Assembly (NCBI RefSeq): GCF_005577435.1 | Contig: NZ_CP040396.1 | Span: 15,001 to 79,000, forward strand | Length of the DNA: 64,000 nucleotides | Direction: 5' to 3' | From: Paenibacillus algicola | GTDB taxonomy: Bacteria; Bacillota; Bacilli; Paenibacillales; Paenibacillaceae | Shown: positions 28,901 through 37,317 of the stretch, piece by piece | Layout of the letters: each line of letters opens with the position of its first letter | Numbering within the stretch: position 1 is the stretch's first letter | Program-made: the position numbers and the translations under genes | Notes under the pieces: model-generated | Databases searched by the model: none | Told to the model about the DNA's origin: nothing | What the model saw: only the letters and a program-made list of their open reading frames with translations

Positions 28901-29494
28901 ATCGCCTCCGTCGGGTTTGATCTGTATTCCCAAATGCTGGCGGAGGAAATCCAGAAGCGGAAGGTCACTATGCTGGGCGAGCCGCAGGAGCCGTCCCGGG
29001 ATTGGAACACCTCCTTGGATCTTGGAATCGATGCCTATCTTCCTTCTGACTATATTTATGACAGCATTCAGAAGATTGAGATCTATAAAAAAGTGGCGGC
29101 GGTGGCATCCTTTGAGGAGGCTGCAGAGCTGGAGGATGAGCTGCTGGACCGCTTCGGTGAGCTGCCGGAGGCCGTTCAGAACCTGCTTGCCGTGTCGAGG
29201 CTGAAGATATACGGACGGAGCTACGGAATCGACTCCATTACGCAGCGCGGGGACGACCTTGTTTTGCAGTTTTACGAAGGACAGGATAAAATAGTGAACA
29301 GGAACAGCCTTTCACAGATTGGAAGTTCCTTCGAAAAGCGTGTACAATTTGAGCAGGGCTCAGGCATGTCGATACGCCTGAAGTGCAAAGGACTTCAAGA
29401 TCCGGAGCTGTTGAAGCTGCTGGAACAGTTTCTTGAGGCTGCGAAGGAGTCATTTAACGGGAAGGGAGATTTACAGAATGCCGTCAAGAAATAA
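25967..29494 (+). CDS. mfd: transcription-repair coupling factor
   Basis: About 1175 aa, close to the B. subtilis length. Order: UvrB-like N-terminal module, RNA polymerase-interaction (CarD-like) domain (VGDYVVHQNHGIGKYLGIG), RecG-like translocase with Walker A GDVGYGKTE near residue 640 and DEEQRFGV, helicase motifs TATPIPRTL and QLRGRVGRS, and a C-terminal TRCF domain. It removes stalled RNA polymerase and recruits UvrA. Start chosen at TTG 25967 because AGAGGTG lies 6 bases upstream; GTG 25958 is part of that site. Confidence 0.97.
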   Translation: MLQALIDVFSEDKDFQSITAGLASGMRDQLISGLTGSSRQVMIAGVMQNQQRPVLVVTHNMFSAQKIYDDLQEILSPEDVLLYPANELVAAESAVSSPEALAQRIEVLHRCARGFRGLVVAPISGVRRLLPAPEAMKDARILLQEGGLLALDAFLNQMIEMGYERVERVESRGEMSVRGGIIDFYPMTARHAYRVELFDEDIDSIRTFDPGDQRSIDKVREVLITPCKEIIASQESLNRAADTVLSLLDTQLERMTDRQAKQRLKEEIGREAEMLRERIYFPEMYKYISLLYPEHAHLYDYMAEDTILVLDEPGRLLETARQLERDEAEWNLHLIQHGKSLPSLPLSLEHEEVIYQQRYQSLLISVFLRQVPRMQPKNIVNFITRGMQDFHGQMNVLKAEMERWKKSGIKVMMLGGDAERMDRMKRVLHDYSIEEPMLLEGSLQNGFELPSVHAAVITEAEMFSQKQRKTRKTSRNMDNAERIKSYTELKVGDYVVHQNHGIGKYLGIGTLEINGIHKDYMHILYAGSDKLSVPIEQIDLIQKYVGSEDKEPKIYKLGGNEWTRVKNKVRSSVQDIADDLIKLYAERQSAPGYGFEKDTAEQQEFEDIFPYDETPDQLRAITEIKKDMEQNRPMDRLLCGDVGYGKTEVAVRAAFKAAIEGKQVAVLVPTTILAQQHYETFRERFSTYPMNIEVLSRFRSRKEQNETIKKVKQGTVDILIGTHRLLSQDLVFKDLGLLIVDEEQRFGVTHKEKLKRLKTNVDVLTLTATPIPRTLHMSMLGVRDLSVIETPPENRFPVQTYVLEHSQTLVREAIERELARGGQVYYLYNRVQGIQEMAAQISELVPEAKVGVGHGQMSETELEKTILDFLDGEYDVLVSTSIIETGVDIPNVNTLIVHDADKMGLSQLYQLRGRVGRSNRIAYAYFTYQRDKVLTEVAEKRLQSIKEFTELGSGFKIAMRDLSIRGAGNLLGAEQHGFIASVGFDLYSQMLAEEIQKRKVTMLGEPQEPSRDWNTSLDLGIDAYLPSDYIYDSIQKIEIYKKVAAVASFEEAAELEDELLDRFGELPEAVQNLLAVSRLKIYGRSYGIDSITQRGDDLVLQFYEGQDKIVNRNSLSQIGSSFEKRVQFEQGSGMSIRLKCKGLQDPELLKLLEQFLEAAKESFNGKGDLQNAVKK

Positions 29495-30587
29495 GAAGTC
29501 GGGAAAGCTGTTCATGGTGACGATGAGCGCCATGTTGTCTATATCACTGGCTGCCTGCGGGAACGAGAACGCGGCAGCACCTGCGCCGGAGGACAACAGC
29601 AAGATTGTTGTGAAGTATAAGGGCGGGGAGATCACAGAGAAAGAATTTGAGCTGGAGCAGAAGGTGATGCAGTTCATGTCACCGCAATTTGCACAGTTCG
29701 CGCAGATGGACGAATTCAAAGAATATCTCGCGAAGCAGGGCGCAGCCTATGAGTATCTGGCGGTGGATGCCAGCGAGGAATCCAGGGAAGCCGCGAAGAA
29801 GCAGGCGGACGAGCTGGTCGATAAGAACAAGGAGGCCATGGGAGCCGAGGCGCTGGAAGCGGCGCTCACAGCTCAGGGCTTGACCGAGGATGACCTGAGA
29901 AGCTACATGCTGCGCGTCATGACAGTTATGGAAGACCAGAAGAACAAGGTGACTGATGAAGAGATCAAGAACACCTTTGACGAGAAGCAGGAGGATTTCA
30001 CCGTGGTCACGCTGCGCCATGTGCTCATCCGCTTGACCGATAGTGAAGGCAAGGAGCGCACGAAGGAAGATGCGTTGAAGCTGGCAAATGAAGTGAAGTC
30101 CAAGCTGGATGGCGGGGCTGATTTCGCGGAGGTTGCGAAGGAGTATTCAGAGGATCCGGGCTCCCAGTCTAACGGCGGTCTGTATGAGAACTATGAAGTG
30201 AAGGATTGGGTGCCCGAGTTCAAGGAGAAGGCACTCAGCCTGCCCCTGAATGAAGTCAGCGAGCCGGTGGAAACCGAATACGGCTACCATGTGATGAAGG
30301 TCGAAAGCCGCGAGGAAATGACCTTTGACAAGCTCAGCGATGAGCGCAAGGATCAGATTCGCAGTGACCTGGCTTCCAGTAAGGTGGATGAGTTCATGAA
30401 TACAGAGCTGGACAGCATCATTGAGAGCATCCAGCTGCCAAAGAGTGAGACGCCGGCTGAGCCGTCTACGGAGCAGGAGAACGGAGCGGAGCAAGCGCCA
30501 CAGGCCGATCCTGGCACGAGCGATCCCGGTGCGGAGAGCAAGGAGCCTGAAGCGAAGGAGCCTGCAGCAGAGGATACCGGCAAGTAA
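29478..30587 (+). CDS. PrsA-type lipoprotein foldase (peptidyl-prolyl isomerase)
   Basis: The 369-aa protein has a lipoprotein signal with lipobox LAAC (Cys27), a SurA/PrsA-like N-domain and a parvulin (PpiC) domain at about 170-265 (VTLRHVLIRL, ADFAEVAKEYSEDPGSQSNGG, YGYHVMKV). A Glu/Pro/Ala-rich tail of about 45 residues ends it. It likely folds exported proteins at the outer face of the membrane. It overlaps mfd by 17 bases and has GGAAGGGAG 9 bases upstream. It occupies the spot after mfd where spoVT lies in B. subtilis. Confidence 0.9.
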   Translation: MPSRNKKSGKLFMVTMSAMLSISLAACGNENAAAPAPEDNSKIVVKYKGGEITEKEFELEQKVMQFMSPQFAQFAQMDEFKEYLAKQGAAYEYLAVDASEESREAAKKQADELVDKNKEAMGAEALEAALTAQGLTEDDLRSYMLRVMTVMEDQKNKVTDEEIKNTFDEKQEDFTVVTLRHVLIRLTDSEGKERTKEDALKLANEVKSKLDGGADFAEVAKEYSEDPGSQSNGGLYENYEVKDWVPEFKEKALSLPLNEVSEPVETEYGYHVMKVESREEMTFDKLSDERKDQIRSDLASSKVDEFMNTELDSIIESIQLPKSETPAEPSTEQENGAEQAPQADPGTSDPGAESKEPEAKEPAAEDTGK

Positions 30588-30670
30588 GCTGCTAAAGGCG
30601 CCGGCAATGCCGGGAGCACTCGTCCCGGAGAACGCAGGCCGGGGCAGTCTTTTGGCTTCTGGACGCAGTA

Positions 30671-30706
30671 AATCCATAACGCCGCCATGGCGTTATGGAT
30701 TTTTTT
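30671..30706 (+). terminator. terminator after the PrsA-type gene
   Basis: A 13-bp perfect stem AATCCATAACGCC/GGCGTTATGGATT followed by T6. Confidence 0.93.
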
Positions 30707-30738
30707 ACCCTCTAACGCAACCAATTCAGGGCAAAGAT

Positions 30739-30768
30739 GTATAAGGTTATAGGAAAGGATGAATACTA
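30739..30768 (+). promoter_or_regulatory. candidate sigma-G promoter of spoVT
   Basis: GTATA (30739-30743, fits GHATR), 18-bp spacer, AATACTA (30762-30768, one mismatch to CATNHTA). B. subtilis spoVT is a sigma-G gene. Confidence 0.5.
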
Positions 30769-30867
30769 AGCTCAGACATTCACTTAACATACCTGGCTGG
30801 GGACATCCTCTTCCCATACCGATCAGTAGTTGAAAAATCTTCTTAAGAAAGCGGGGCAGCATGTGAA

Positions 30868-31410
30868 ATGAAAGCTACTGGAATCGTTCGCCGTATCGAT
30901 GACCTCGGTCGTGTGGTCATCCCCAAGGAAATTCGTCGTACTCTACGGATCCGAGAAGGAGATCCGCTCGAAATTTTTGTAGACCGGGATGGAGAAGTCA
31001 TCCTGAAGAAATACTCGCCGATCGGAGAGCTTGGAGATTTCGCCAAGGAATACGCAGAGTCCCTGTATGAAAGCACCGGCCATATTACCATTATTGCTGA
31101 CCGGGATTCCTTCGTCGCTGTAGCTGGAGGCTCCAAGAAGGAGTACATGGACAAGCCGGTGGGCAATCTGCTGGAGACCGGGATGGAGAATCGCAAGACC
31201 ATCCTGGAAGAAAACAAAGGCACGTACGAAATCAGCAAGGATCATCCGGAGGAGTTCTCCACCTTTGTTGCGGCTCCCATTGTCGCCGGCGGTGACCCGA
31301 TTGGCTGTGTGCTGATGCTGAACAAGGACGAGTCTGTCAAGATGGGCCAAATGGAAGTGAAAATGGCGGAAACCGCCGCTGCTTTCCTTGGCAAGCAAAT
31401 GGAACAGTAA
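30868..31410 (+). CDS. spoVT: stage V sporulation regulator SpoVT
   Basis: The 180-aa protein has an AbrB-like N-terminal domain (MKATGIVRRIDDLGRVVIPKEIRRTLRI) and a C-terminal GAF domain (residues about 55-178). In the forespore it tunes sigma-G genes up and down, including SASP genes such as the sspF present here. Length and order match B. subtilis. The ribosome site is weak (GGGGCAGC). Confidence 0.97.
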   Translation: MKATGIVRRIDDLGRVVIPKEIRRTLRIREGDPLEIFVDRDGEVILKKYSPIGELGDFAKEYAESLYESTGHITIIADRDSFVAVAGGSKKEYMDKPVGNLLETGMENRKTILEENKGTYEISKDHPEEFSTFVAAPIVAGGDPIGCVLMLNKDESVKMGQMEVKMAETAAAFLGKQMEQ

Positions 31411-31465
31411 ACCGGCGGTGTAAAGCCCCCTGCATGACTGCACAACCTCAGCTCCTGCTCGCAAC

Positions 31466-31507
31466 GAAGCTCTCCCTTGGAGAGCGGGATGCGGCGGGAG
31501 CTTTTTG
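31466..31507 (+). terminator. spoVT terminator
   Basis: AGCTC-CCC pairs with GGG-AGCT around an inner GCTCTCC/GGAGAGC hairpin, followed by TTTTT. Confidence 0.7.
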
Positions 31508-31550
31508 ATGATCGGGTTCTGCATTGGCGGTGCCGGAAATTGCATGTCTT

Positions 31551-31580
31551 TTGAGTCAAGCCGTCCTTTGAGCGTATAAT
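31551..31580 (+). promoter_or_regulatory. sigma-A promoter of yabM
   Basis: TTGAGT (31551-31556), 18-bp spacer, TATAAT (31575-31580). Confidence 0.75.
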
Positions 31581-31632
31581 GGGCTGTACATGACAATTCA
31601 GTGAGAGATCTGCAAGGAATGGTGGTCAGCTT

Positions 31633-33339
31633 ATGAAAACAGGGGAAGCGGGGGCAAGGCTTCTGAAGGGGGCCTTTATCCTGAGCGCGGCGGCGATCGG
31701 CTCGAAGCTGATCGGGACGCTTCAAAAGATACCGCTGCAGAATATAGGCGGAGACGCCGTGTTCGGCATTTATAATACGGTGAATCCACTGTATACCATG
31801 ATGATTACCCTCGCAGCAGCGGGATTTCCGCTTGCGCTGTCCAAGTTCGTGGCGGAGGCCGAGGCGGCGGGCCGGCCTCAGGACAGCCGGCGCCTGCTGC
31901 GGATATCGAGCCTGTTCCTGATCAGCTTGGGGCTGGTGCTGGGGCTGCTGCTGTATACAACAGCTCCGCTGCTCGGAAGCTGGATCGGCAGTGAGCAGGT
32001 GGTGCCGGCTCTGCAGGCCTCTGCGCTGGCGCTGCTTTTTGTGCCGTGGATGGCGCTGCTGCGCGGCTATTTTCAAGGGCTGCATAATGTGGTGCCGACA
32101 GCGGTATCCCAGATTGCAGAGCAGAGCATTCGGGTCATCGTCATGATTACGCTGCTGCTGTATATGCTTCAGCAGGGGGCGTCTGCACCGCAAATTACGG
32201 CCGGGGCGATGCTCGGCTCGGCCGCCGGCGGAGTCGCAGGCCTGCTTGTGATGCTGCTGTACTGGCGCAAGAGCCGTGGAAAGAAAAGGGCTGCGGCGAA
32301 GGATTCCGGAACTCCCGGTTTCACAGAGCCAGCGTGGTCGCGGCAAGCCGGGTTTCAGCAAAGCCAGCGGAGCACGGGGGAGGTCCATCTGGGCGAGACC
32401 AGCGCCCTGAGGATTCTGAAGGTGCTGGCTGCTTATGCGCTGCCCGTGTGCCTCAGCGCCCTGGCGATCCCGCTGATCGGCCTGGTGGACTCCTTCACCG
32501 TACCCCGGTCCCTGCTGAGCAGCGGGTTGTCGGAGGACGGCATGCTGGCCCGGTTCGGCATTTACAACCGGGGGCTGCCGCTTGTCCAGCTGGTCACGAT
32601 GCTGGCGGCGTCGTTGTCGGTGCTGTTCATCCCGGCGCTGGCGGAAGCGCGCTACCGGGGACAGCATGAGCTGGCGGCCCGGCAGAGCGAGCTCGCCCTG
32701 CGCTGGTTCTGGCTGCTCGGCCTGGCTGCGTCCGCAGGACTTGCGGTGCTGGCCGAGCCTGTCAATGTGATGCTGTACGAGGATGCCGAAGGCAGCGATG
32801 TGCTGCGCTGGGTTGCGCTCACCGCGGTGTTTGGCACGGTGAGCATTATTACGGCCGCGCTGCTGCAGGGCGCGGGCCTGGTCCGGGCGCCAGCTTTGCA
32901 TTTGCTGGCGGCGGCCCTGCTCAAGCTGGGGCTGAACCTGGCGCTTGTGCCCCAGCTCGGCATTACCGGCGCGGCGATTGCCGGTGTCGCCGCGCATGGC
33001 ACCGCAGCAGCGCTCAATACCGCGCTGCTGGTGCGTCATGCAGGTGTCAGGCTATCCGCCGCACACCTGCTCCTGCGGCCCGCGCTGGTGACCGCGGGCC
33101 TGGTGCTGGCCGCCTGGGCCGCGTCAACCGCGGCGGGCGGCCTGGCAGCCGCGGCCGGGCTGGGCACCGGCCGCATGAGCGCCGCCGCCGCAAGCCTGGC
33201 CGGCGTGGCGGCAGGGGCCGGCGCCTTTGTGGCCGGCGCCGTCTGGACGAAGCTCCTCTCAGAGGAGGAGCTTCACCTGCTGCCGAAGATCGGCCGGCCG
33301 CTGGCCGCCCTGCTTACGCGCCTGCGGCTGCTGCGCTGA
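31633..33339 (+). CDS. yabM: polysaccharide flippase family membrane protein (YabM / SpoVB-like)
   Basis: The 568-aa protein of the MATE/MVF exporter superfamily has about 14 transmembrane helices and the typical N-terminus LLKGAFILSAAAIGSKLIGTLQKIPLQNIGG. YabM and SpoVB homologues move lipid-linked wall or envelope precursors; the substrate here is unknown. It sits between spoVT and mazG as in B. subtilis. The last 450 bases are strongly GC-rich and encode Ala/Gly/Leu-rich helices. A sigma-A promoter lies just upstream. Confidence 0.9.
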   Translation: MKTGEAGARLLKGAFILSAAAIGSKLIGTLQKIPLQNIGGDAVFGIYNTVNPLYTMMITLAAAGFPLALSKFVAEAEAAGRPQDSRRLLRISSLFLISLGLVLGLLLYTTAPLLGSWIGSEQVVPALQASALALLFVPWMALLRGYFQGLHNVVPTAVSQIAEQSIRVIVMITLLLYMLQQGASAPQITAGAMLGSAAGGVAGLLVMLLYWRKSRGKKRAAAKDSGTPGFTEPAWSRQAGFQQSQRSTGEVHLGETSALRILKVLAAYALPVCLSALAIPLIGLVDSFTVPRSLLSSGLSEDGMLARFGIYNRGLPLVQLVTMLAASLSVLFIPALAEARYRGQHELAARQSELALRWFWLLGLAASAGLAVLAEPVNVMLYEDAEGSDVLRWVALTAVFGTVSIITAALLQGAGLVRAPALHLLAAALLKLGLNLALVPQLGITGAAIAGVAAHGTAAALNTALLVRHAGVRLSAAHLLLRPALVTAGLVLAAWAASTAAGGLAAAAGLGTGRMSAAAASLAGVAAGAGAFVAGAVWTKLLSEEELHLLPKIGRPLAALLTRLRLLR

Positions 33340-33580
33340 CGCGCTGTCTCTCACGCCGAGCGCTGTGGAAGCCACCGCGTGCACGTCTCGGCTCCACCAT
33401 CCGAGCGAGCAGCCAGCACGTCTGTGACAGCTTCACGCCCGCGCCTGCTTACACGTTGCCGCTGCTTACGCCTTACCGCCTACCGCAGCGGCGGACGTGA
33501 GTTGCACCGGCGCCTGTGGTATAGTAGACTACGATACTACCGCTGTAGAAGCATCAGCGGACGAAGACGGAGGAAGCCCC

Positions 33581-35080
33581 ATGAGTGCAGCGATTACAGT
33601 GGTCGGACTGGGTTCGGGGAATGCCGACAGACTGACCTTAGGCATGTTCAAGACTCTTCAAGGGGCTGACAGGGTATATGTGCGCACCCTGAAGCACCCG
33701 GTAATTGATGATTTGCGTGAGACAGGCATAGAGATGAAGTCCTTTGACTCCGTATATGAAAGCTATGATACCTTCCCGGAGGTGTATGAGCATATTGCTG
33801 CGTCATTGATCAAGCTGGCTCTTGCCGGCGAAGGAGAGATTGTGTATGCCGTTCCCGGCCATCCCATGGTGGCGGAGGCAACCGTACGGCTGCTGCGGGA
33901 GCGTTGTCCGGAGCAGGGCATTGCCCTGAAGGTGCTGGGAGGCGAAAGCTTTCTCGACGAAGCGTTCGTACGTCTCGGGTTTGACCCGATTGAAGGCTTT
34001 CAGCTGCTGGATGCCGGCGGGCTGTCGTCTTCACGGCTTCAGCCCCAGCTGCACACCCTGATCGGTCAGGTGTATGATATGTTTACCGCATCCGAGGTGA
34101 AGCTTGCGCTGATGGAGGTGTACCCGGATGACTATGAGGTCATCGTCGGGCATGCGCTGGGCGTGGAGGGACAGGAATCCATTCAGCACATTCCGCTGTA
34201 TGAGCTGGACCGTGTAGAGGGCTATGGAAATCTGTCTCTCGTCTATGTGCCCCGCAGCGATGATGAGCAGCTGCGCCGGCGCAGCTTTGACCGTCTGCAT
34301 GAGATTGTAGCCGTGCTCCGCAGTCCTGAGGGCTGTCCGTGGGACCGGGAGCAGACGCATCAATCCATCCGCAAGAACCTCATTGAGGAAACGTACGAAG
34401 TGCTGGAAACGATTGATGAGGATGATCCCGATCATATGCAGGAGGAGCTCGGAGATCTGCTGCTGCAGATTATGCTTCACTCGCAGATGGAGGAAGAGAT
34501 CGGTACCTTCACCGTCAGAGATGTCATTGGCTCCTTGAATGACAAGCTGATCTTCCGGCATCCGCATGTATTTGGCGACACCTCTGCGAAGGATGCCGAG
34601 GACGCCTTGCAGAATTGGGAGCAGATGAAGGCGGAGGAGAAGCTGAGAAAAGGACAGACCGCGTCCTCCACATCGGTGCTAGACGGCGTTCCCCGGGATC
34701 TGCCGGCGCTGATGAAGGCCTACAAGCTGCAGAAGAAGGCGGCCAAGGTGGGCTTCGACTGGGATGACATCTCCGGGGTGTTCCAGAAGATTGAAGAAGA
34801 GCTGGCGGAGCTACGGGAAGCCGTAGAGCAGGGACTGTCTCCGGAGGAGCAGGCTCTTGAGCTGGGAGACCTGCTCTTTGCAGCCTGCAATGCTGCGCGC
34901 TTTATCCAGGCTGATCCCGAGGAGGCTCTATCCCGAACCAACCGCAAGTTTACCGAGCGCTTTCACTATATCGAGGAGCAGCTGTCGGCCCGGGGCGAGG
35001 ATATTCGCAAGACGCCTGTGAACGTCATGGAAGAGCTGTGGCAGTCCGCGAAGACATCCGGGGGCAGGGACAAGGCATAA
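33581..35080 (+). CDS. mazG: SAM methylase-like / MazG nucleotide pyrophosphohydrolase fusion (YabN)
   Basis: The 499-aa protein has an N-terminal tetrapyrrole-methylase-like domain (VVGLGSGNADRLTLG, then AVPGHPMVAEATVRLL). Two MazG repeats follow, with EETYEVLETID...EELGDLLLQ and EEELAELREAV...LELGDLL, the EExxE/ExxD metal ligands. MazG hydrolyses NTPs to NMPs, limiting aberrant or stress nucleotides. The start at 33581 follows GGAGGAAG; a longer ORF from 33497 was rejected. Confidence 0.95.
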   Translation: MSAAITVVGLGSGNADRLTLGMFKTLQGADRVYVRTLKHPVIDDLRETGIEMKSFDSVYESYDTFPEVYEHIAASLIKLALAGEGEIVYAVPGHPMVAEATVRLLRERCPEQGIALKVLGGESFLDEAFVRLGFDPIEGFQLLDAGGLSSSRLQPQLHTLIGQVYDMFTASEVKLALMEVYPDDYEVIVGHALGVEGQESIQHIPLYELDRVEGYGNLSLVYVPRSDDEQLRRRSFDRLHEIVAVLRSPEGCPWDREQTHQSIRKNLIEETYEVLETIDEDDPDHMQEELGDLLLQIMLHSQMEEEIGTFTVRDVIGSLNDKLIFRHPHVFGDTSAKDAEDALQNWEQMKAEEKLRKGQTASSTSVLDGVPRDLPALMKAYKLQKKAAKVGFDWDDISGVFQKIEEELAELREAVEQGLSPEEQALELGDLLFAACNAARFIQADPEEALSRTNRKFTERFHYIEEQLSARGEDIRKTPVNVMEELWQSAKTSGGRDKA

Positions 35081-35258
35081 AGGAGCGTGAAATTTGCCGA
35101 TAAATAGGCAGATTTTCAAAAAAATCGCCCCCAAAGGCAGGAATTCGCTCCCCCATCCAGAATTACACTTGATAGGCAAGCCCGAGTAAACAGATGGAAT
35201 CACGGTGCTTGCTATTACACACATTCTATTTTTCGAAATATTGGGAGGATTTTAACTC

Positions 35259-35531
35259 ATGAACAAAACAGATCTCGTCAACAACATTTCCAGTAAAAGC
35301 GGTTTGTCTAAAAAAGACGTGGAGAACGTTCTGAACGGTTTCCTCGGTGAAATTACAGATGCATTGGCAAGCGGTGACAAGGTACAGCTGATCGGCTTCG
35401 GTACCTTCGAAACACGCAAGCGTGCAGGCCGCACAGGCCGTAACCCGCAAACCGGCAACACCATTGAAATTCCAGAATCCAACGTTCCTGCATTCAAGGC
35501 AGGCAACAAGCTTAAAGAAGCTGTCAACTAA
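35259..35531 (+). CDS. hup: DNA-binding protein HU
   Basis: The 90-aa HU/IHF protein is MNKTDLVNNISSKSGLSKKDVENV... with GFGTFETRKRAGRTGRNPQTG (DNA-contact arm) and IPESNVPAFKAG. It is the main nucleoid architectural protein. GGGAGG precedes the ATG. The stop overlaps the rqcP start (TAATG), coupling HU to a ribosome rescue factor. Confidence 0.98.
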   Translation: MNKTDLVNNISSKSGLSKKDVENVLNGFLGEITDALASGDKVQLIGFGTFETRKRAGRTGRNPQTGNTIEIPESNVPAFKAGNKLKEAVN

Positions 35532-35812
35532 TGCGTCTCGATAAATTCCTTAAGGTATCCAGACTCATCAAGCGCCGCACCGTGGCGAAGGACGTTTCGG
35601 AGCAGGGCCGGGTATATATTAACGGCCGTGAATCGAAGCCGAGCGGCACGGTCAAGGTCGGAGACGAGATTACGGTCCAGTTCGGACAGAAGCTGGTCAC
35701 CGTCCGGGTAGAGCGCCTGGTGGACACCACCCGCAAGGATGAGGCTGCAAGCCTCTACACTCTGGTTAAGGAAGAGCCGATCGCGAAAGACAACGATTTA
35801 AACTGGCAATAA
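35531..35812 (+). CDS. rqcP: S4-domain ribosome quality-control factor RqcP (YabO)
   Basis: The 93-aa protein is a single S4 RNA-binding domain (MRLDKFLKVSRLIKRRTVAKDVSEQGRVYING) plus a charged tail. RqcP/YabO works with RqcH on obstructed 50S subunits to add C-terminal alanine tails. The start ATG shares its A with the hup stop. A strong terminator ends the pair. Confidence 0.95.
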   Translation: MRLDKFLKVSRLIKRRTVAKDVSEQGRVYINGRESKPSGTVKVGDEITVQFGQKLVTVRVERLVDTTRKDEAASLYTLVKEEPIAKDNDLNWQ

Positions 35813-35826
35813 CGGCATCGCCGTCC

Positions 35827-35865
35827 AAGACATCCTCTCCGCCGGCGGAGAGGATGTCTTTTTAT
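35827..35865 (+). terminator. hup-rqcP terminator
   Basis: A 17-base perfect inverted repeat AAGACATCCTCTCCGCC with its complement directly abutting (the loop must come from the centre), followed by a short T-run. Confidence 0.9.
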
Positions 35866-35964
35866 CATCCGCCCGGAGGATACCTGCTCGCTTGGAGCCA
35901 GCATTCCGGTTCTAATTGCATCCCTGTCCCCATATGCTGTTGGTATAAGGGAGGGGTACATGCC

Positions 35965-36243
35965 ATGATTGACCAAAAAAACAAGCCGCACGATATGCGG
36001 CTGCACAGCCGCAAGCTGCTGGACATGACCGGTGTCAAAAATGTAGAAAGCTTTGACAGTGAAGAATTTCTTCTGCAGACCGAGCTGGGGCATTTAAGCA
36101 TCCGCGGCCAGAATTTACATATCAAGAACCTGAGTTTGGAGGAGGGCATCCTCTCCATTGAAGGCTTGATCCATTCCTTTGCCTATCTCAATCCCGGGAA
36201 TCAGGCCAAACCGAAGAGCTTGCTGGGCAAGCTGTTTAAATGA
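35965..36243 (+). CDS. yabP: spore coat assembly protein YabP
   Basis: The 92-aa protein contains RLHSRKLLDMTGVKNVESFDSEEFLLQTELGHLSIRG, a YabP family sequence of beta strands. In B. subtilis the sigma-E-driven yabP-yabQ pair is needed for normal coat and cortex. The start at 35965 follows GGGAGGGG by 8 bases; the longer frame from 35854 crosses the rqcP terminator and was rejected. It overlaps yabQ by ATGA. Confidence 0.93.
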   Translation: MIDQKNKPHDMRLHSRKLLDMTGVKNVESFDSEEFLLQTELGHLSIRGQNLHIKNLSLEEGILSIEGLIHSFAYLNPGNQAKPKSLLGKLFK

Positions 36244-36809
36244 ACCCCCATGAGCAGTGGATGACGCTGCTCTGGATGATGGTTTCCGGAGCAGCAATGG
36301 GAATGGCCTATGACAGCTACCGGGTGCTGGCAGGAGAGCTTCGTTTCCCGAAATGGTCGGTGCATGTGATCGATTTGCTGTACTGGATCGGCGCAGCGCT
36401 GTTCGTATTCCGTATGCTGTACGCCGCCAATCACGGGCAGCTTCGATTCTATGTTTTTGTTGGTCTTTTTGCAGGGGTATGGATCTATTTTTTAATCGGG
36501 AGTGTTACAACCAGGCGTTTTGTGGTAATGTTAGTTCAGGCAGCAATGTCATTGCTGTCCATTTTGACGACTTTACTGGACGTCTTGCTATGGAAGCCAT
36601 TGAAGCTGCTGTTTTCCTTGCTGAAAGGAAGCCTGAAGCTGATTTGGCGGTTGATGATGGTTGTGCTTCAAGTGGTTTGGAAGCTGCTGACGCCGCTCAG
36701 GGCCATCCTGAGGTGGATTTGCTCCCCGATCATTTCCCGGCTCTCTATGCCGGCATGGGGGAAGAAGGCAGCGGACAAGTTCAAGGCAGTCTGGAAACGC
36801 TGGTTTTAG
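36240..36809 (+). CDS. yabQ: spore cortex biosynthesis membrane protein YabQ
   Basis: The 189-aa membrane protein has about four to five helices (near residues 10-25, 43-62, 68-88, 93-120) and a basic C-terminal half with amphipathic stretches. It localises to the forespore outer membrane and is required for cortex formation in B. subtilis. Coupled to yabP by ATGA; divIC follows 12 bases later. Confidence 0.92.
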   Translation: MNPHEQWMTLLWMMVSGAAMGMAYDSYRVLAGELRFPKWSVHVIDLLYWIGAALFVFRMLYAANHGQLRFYVFVGLFAGVWIYFLIGSVTTRRFVVMLVQAAMSLLSILTTLLDVLLWKPLKLLFSLLKGSLKLIWRLMMVVLQVVWKLLTPLRAILRWICSPIISRLSMPAWGKKAADKFKAVWKRWF

Positions 36810-36821
36810 GAGGGATAGGCC

Positions 36822-37190
36822 ATGGCCAGAGCGGGTACAGGACGCAGAGCCGACGTAGAACGTAAAGCAGAGGCAGTGCGCAAAGAGGATTCCCCCGATA
36901 CAGCCAGGAATGCGGGGGTCAAGCGGCGAAAGAGGTTATACGCCGTGGTGATGCTTTCGTTTGTGGTTTGGGCAGGGATCACGCTGTACAGCCAGTATGG
37001 CCAGATCCAGAGCACCAGCAGCACGCTTGCTGAGAAGCAAGGCGAAGAGAGGGCCGTAAAGGCTGCACTGAAGGAGCTTAATCTGGAAGTGGAGCGTCTG
37101 CAGGATCCGGAGTACATTGGGCAGATGGCCCGTAAGAAATTTGGGCTGTATCCGCCGAATGAGGTTCCGATCATCCAGCCGCAGGAATAA
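36822..37190 (+). CDS. divIC: septum formation initiator DivIC (FtsB family)
   Basis: The 122-aa protein has a basic cytoplasmic N-terminus (about 36 residues), one transmembrane helix (YAVVMLSFVVWAGITLY), a coiled coil (EKQGEERAVKAALKELNLEVERLQD) and the FtsB-type ending YIGQMARKKFGLYPPNE. It forms the FtsL-DivIB-DivIC division complex. GGAGGG precedes the ATG closely, and the gene likely shares a transcript with yabP-yabQ. Confidence 0.95.
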   Translation: MARAGTGRRADVERKAEAVRKEDSPDTARNAGVKRRKRLYAVVMLSFVVWAGITLYSQYGQIQSTSSTLAEKQGEERAVKAALKELNLEVERLQDPEYIGQMARKKFGLYPPNEVPIIQPQE

Positions 37191-37225
37191 GGTAGTAAAG
37201 CCTGCGAAACCGCGGCATCACTCTG

Positions 37226-37254
37226 TTGACCTCTTTTCGGTCATTGGGTATAAT
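37226..37254 (+). promoter_or_regulatory. sigma-A promoter of yabR
   Basis: TTGACC (37226-37231), 17-bp spacer, TATAAT (37249-37254). Confidence 0.85.
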
Positions 37255-37317
37255 CAAATCACCGTAGCGAGATTCACAATGTGACTGTATATTTCTAAGG
37301 GAGGATCATTTTATTCT

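Noticed and set aside
30943..33039. 698-codon open frame on the minus strand opposite spoVT and yabM
   Set aside because: It is antisense to two recognised genes, is rich in Arg/Gln/His from GC-rich codon shadows and has no ribosome site or family signal.
33497..33580. N-terminal extension of mazG
   Set aside because: The extension has no ribosome site and precedes GGAGGAAG, which is well spaced for ATG 33581.
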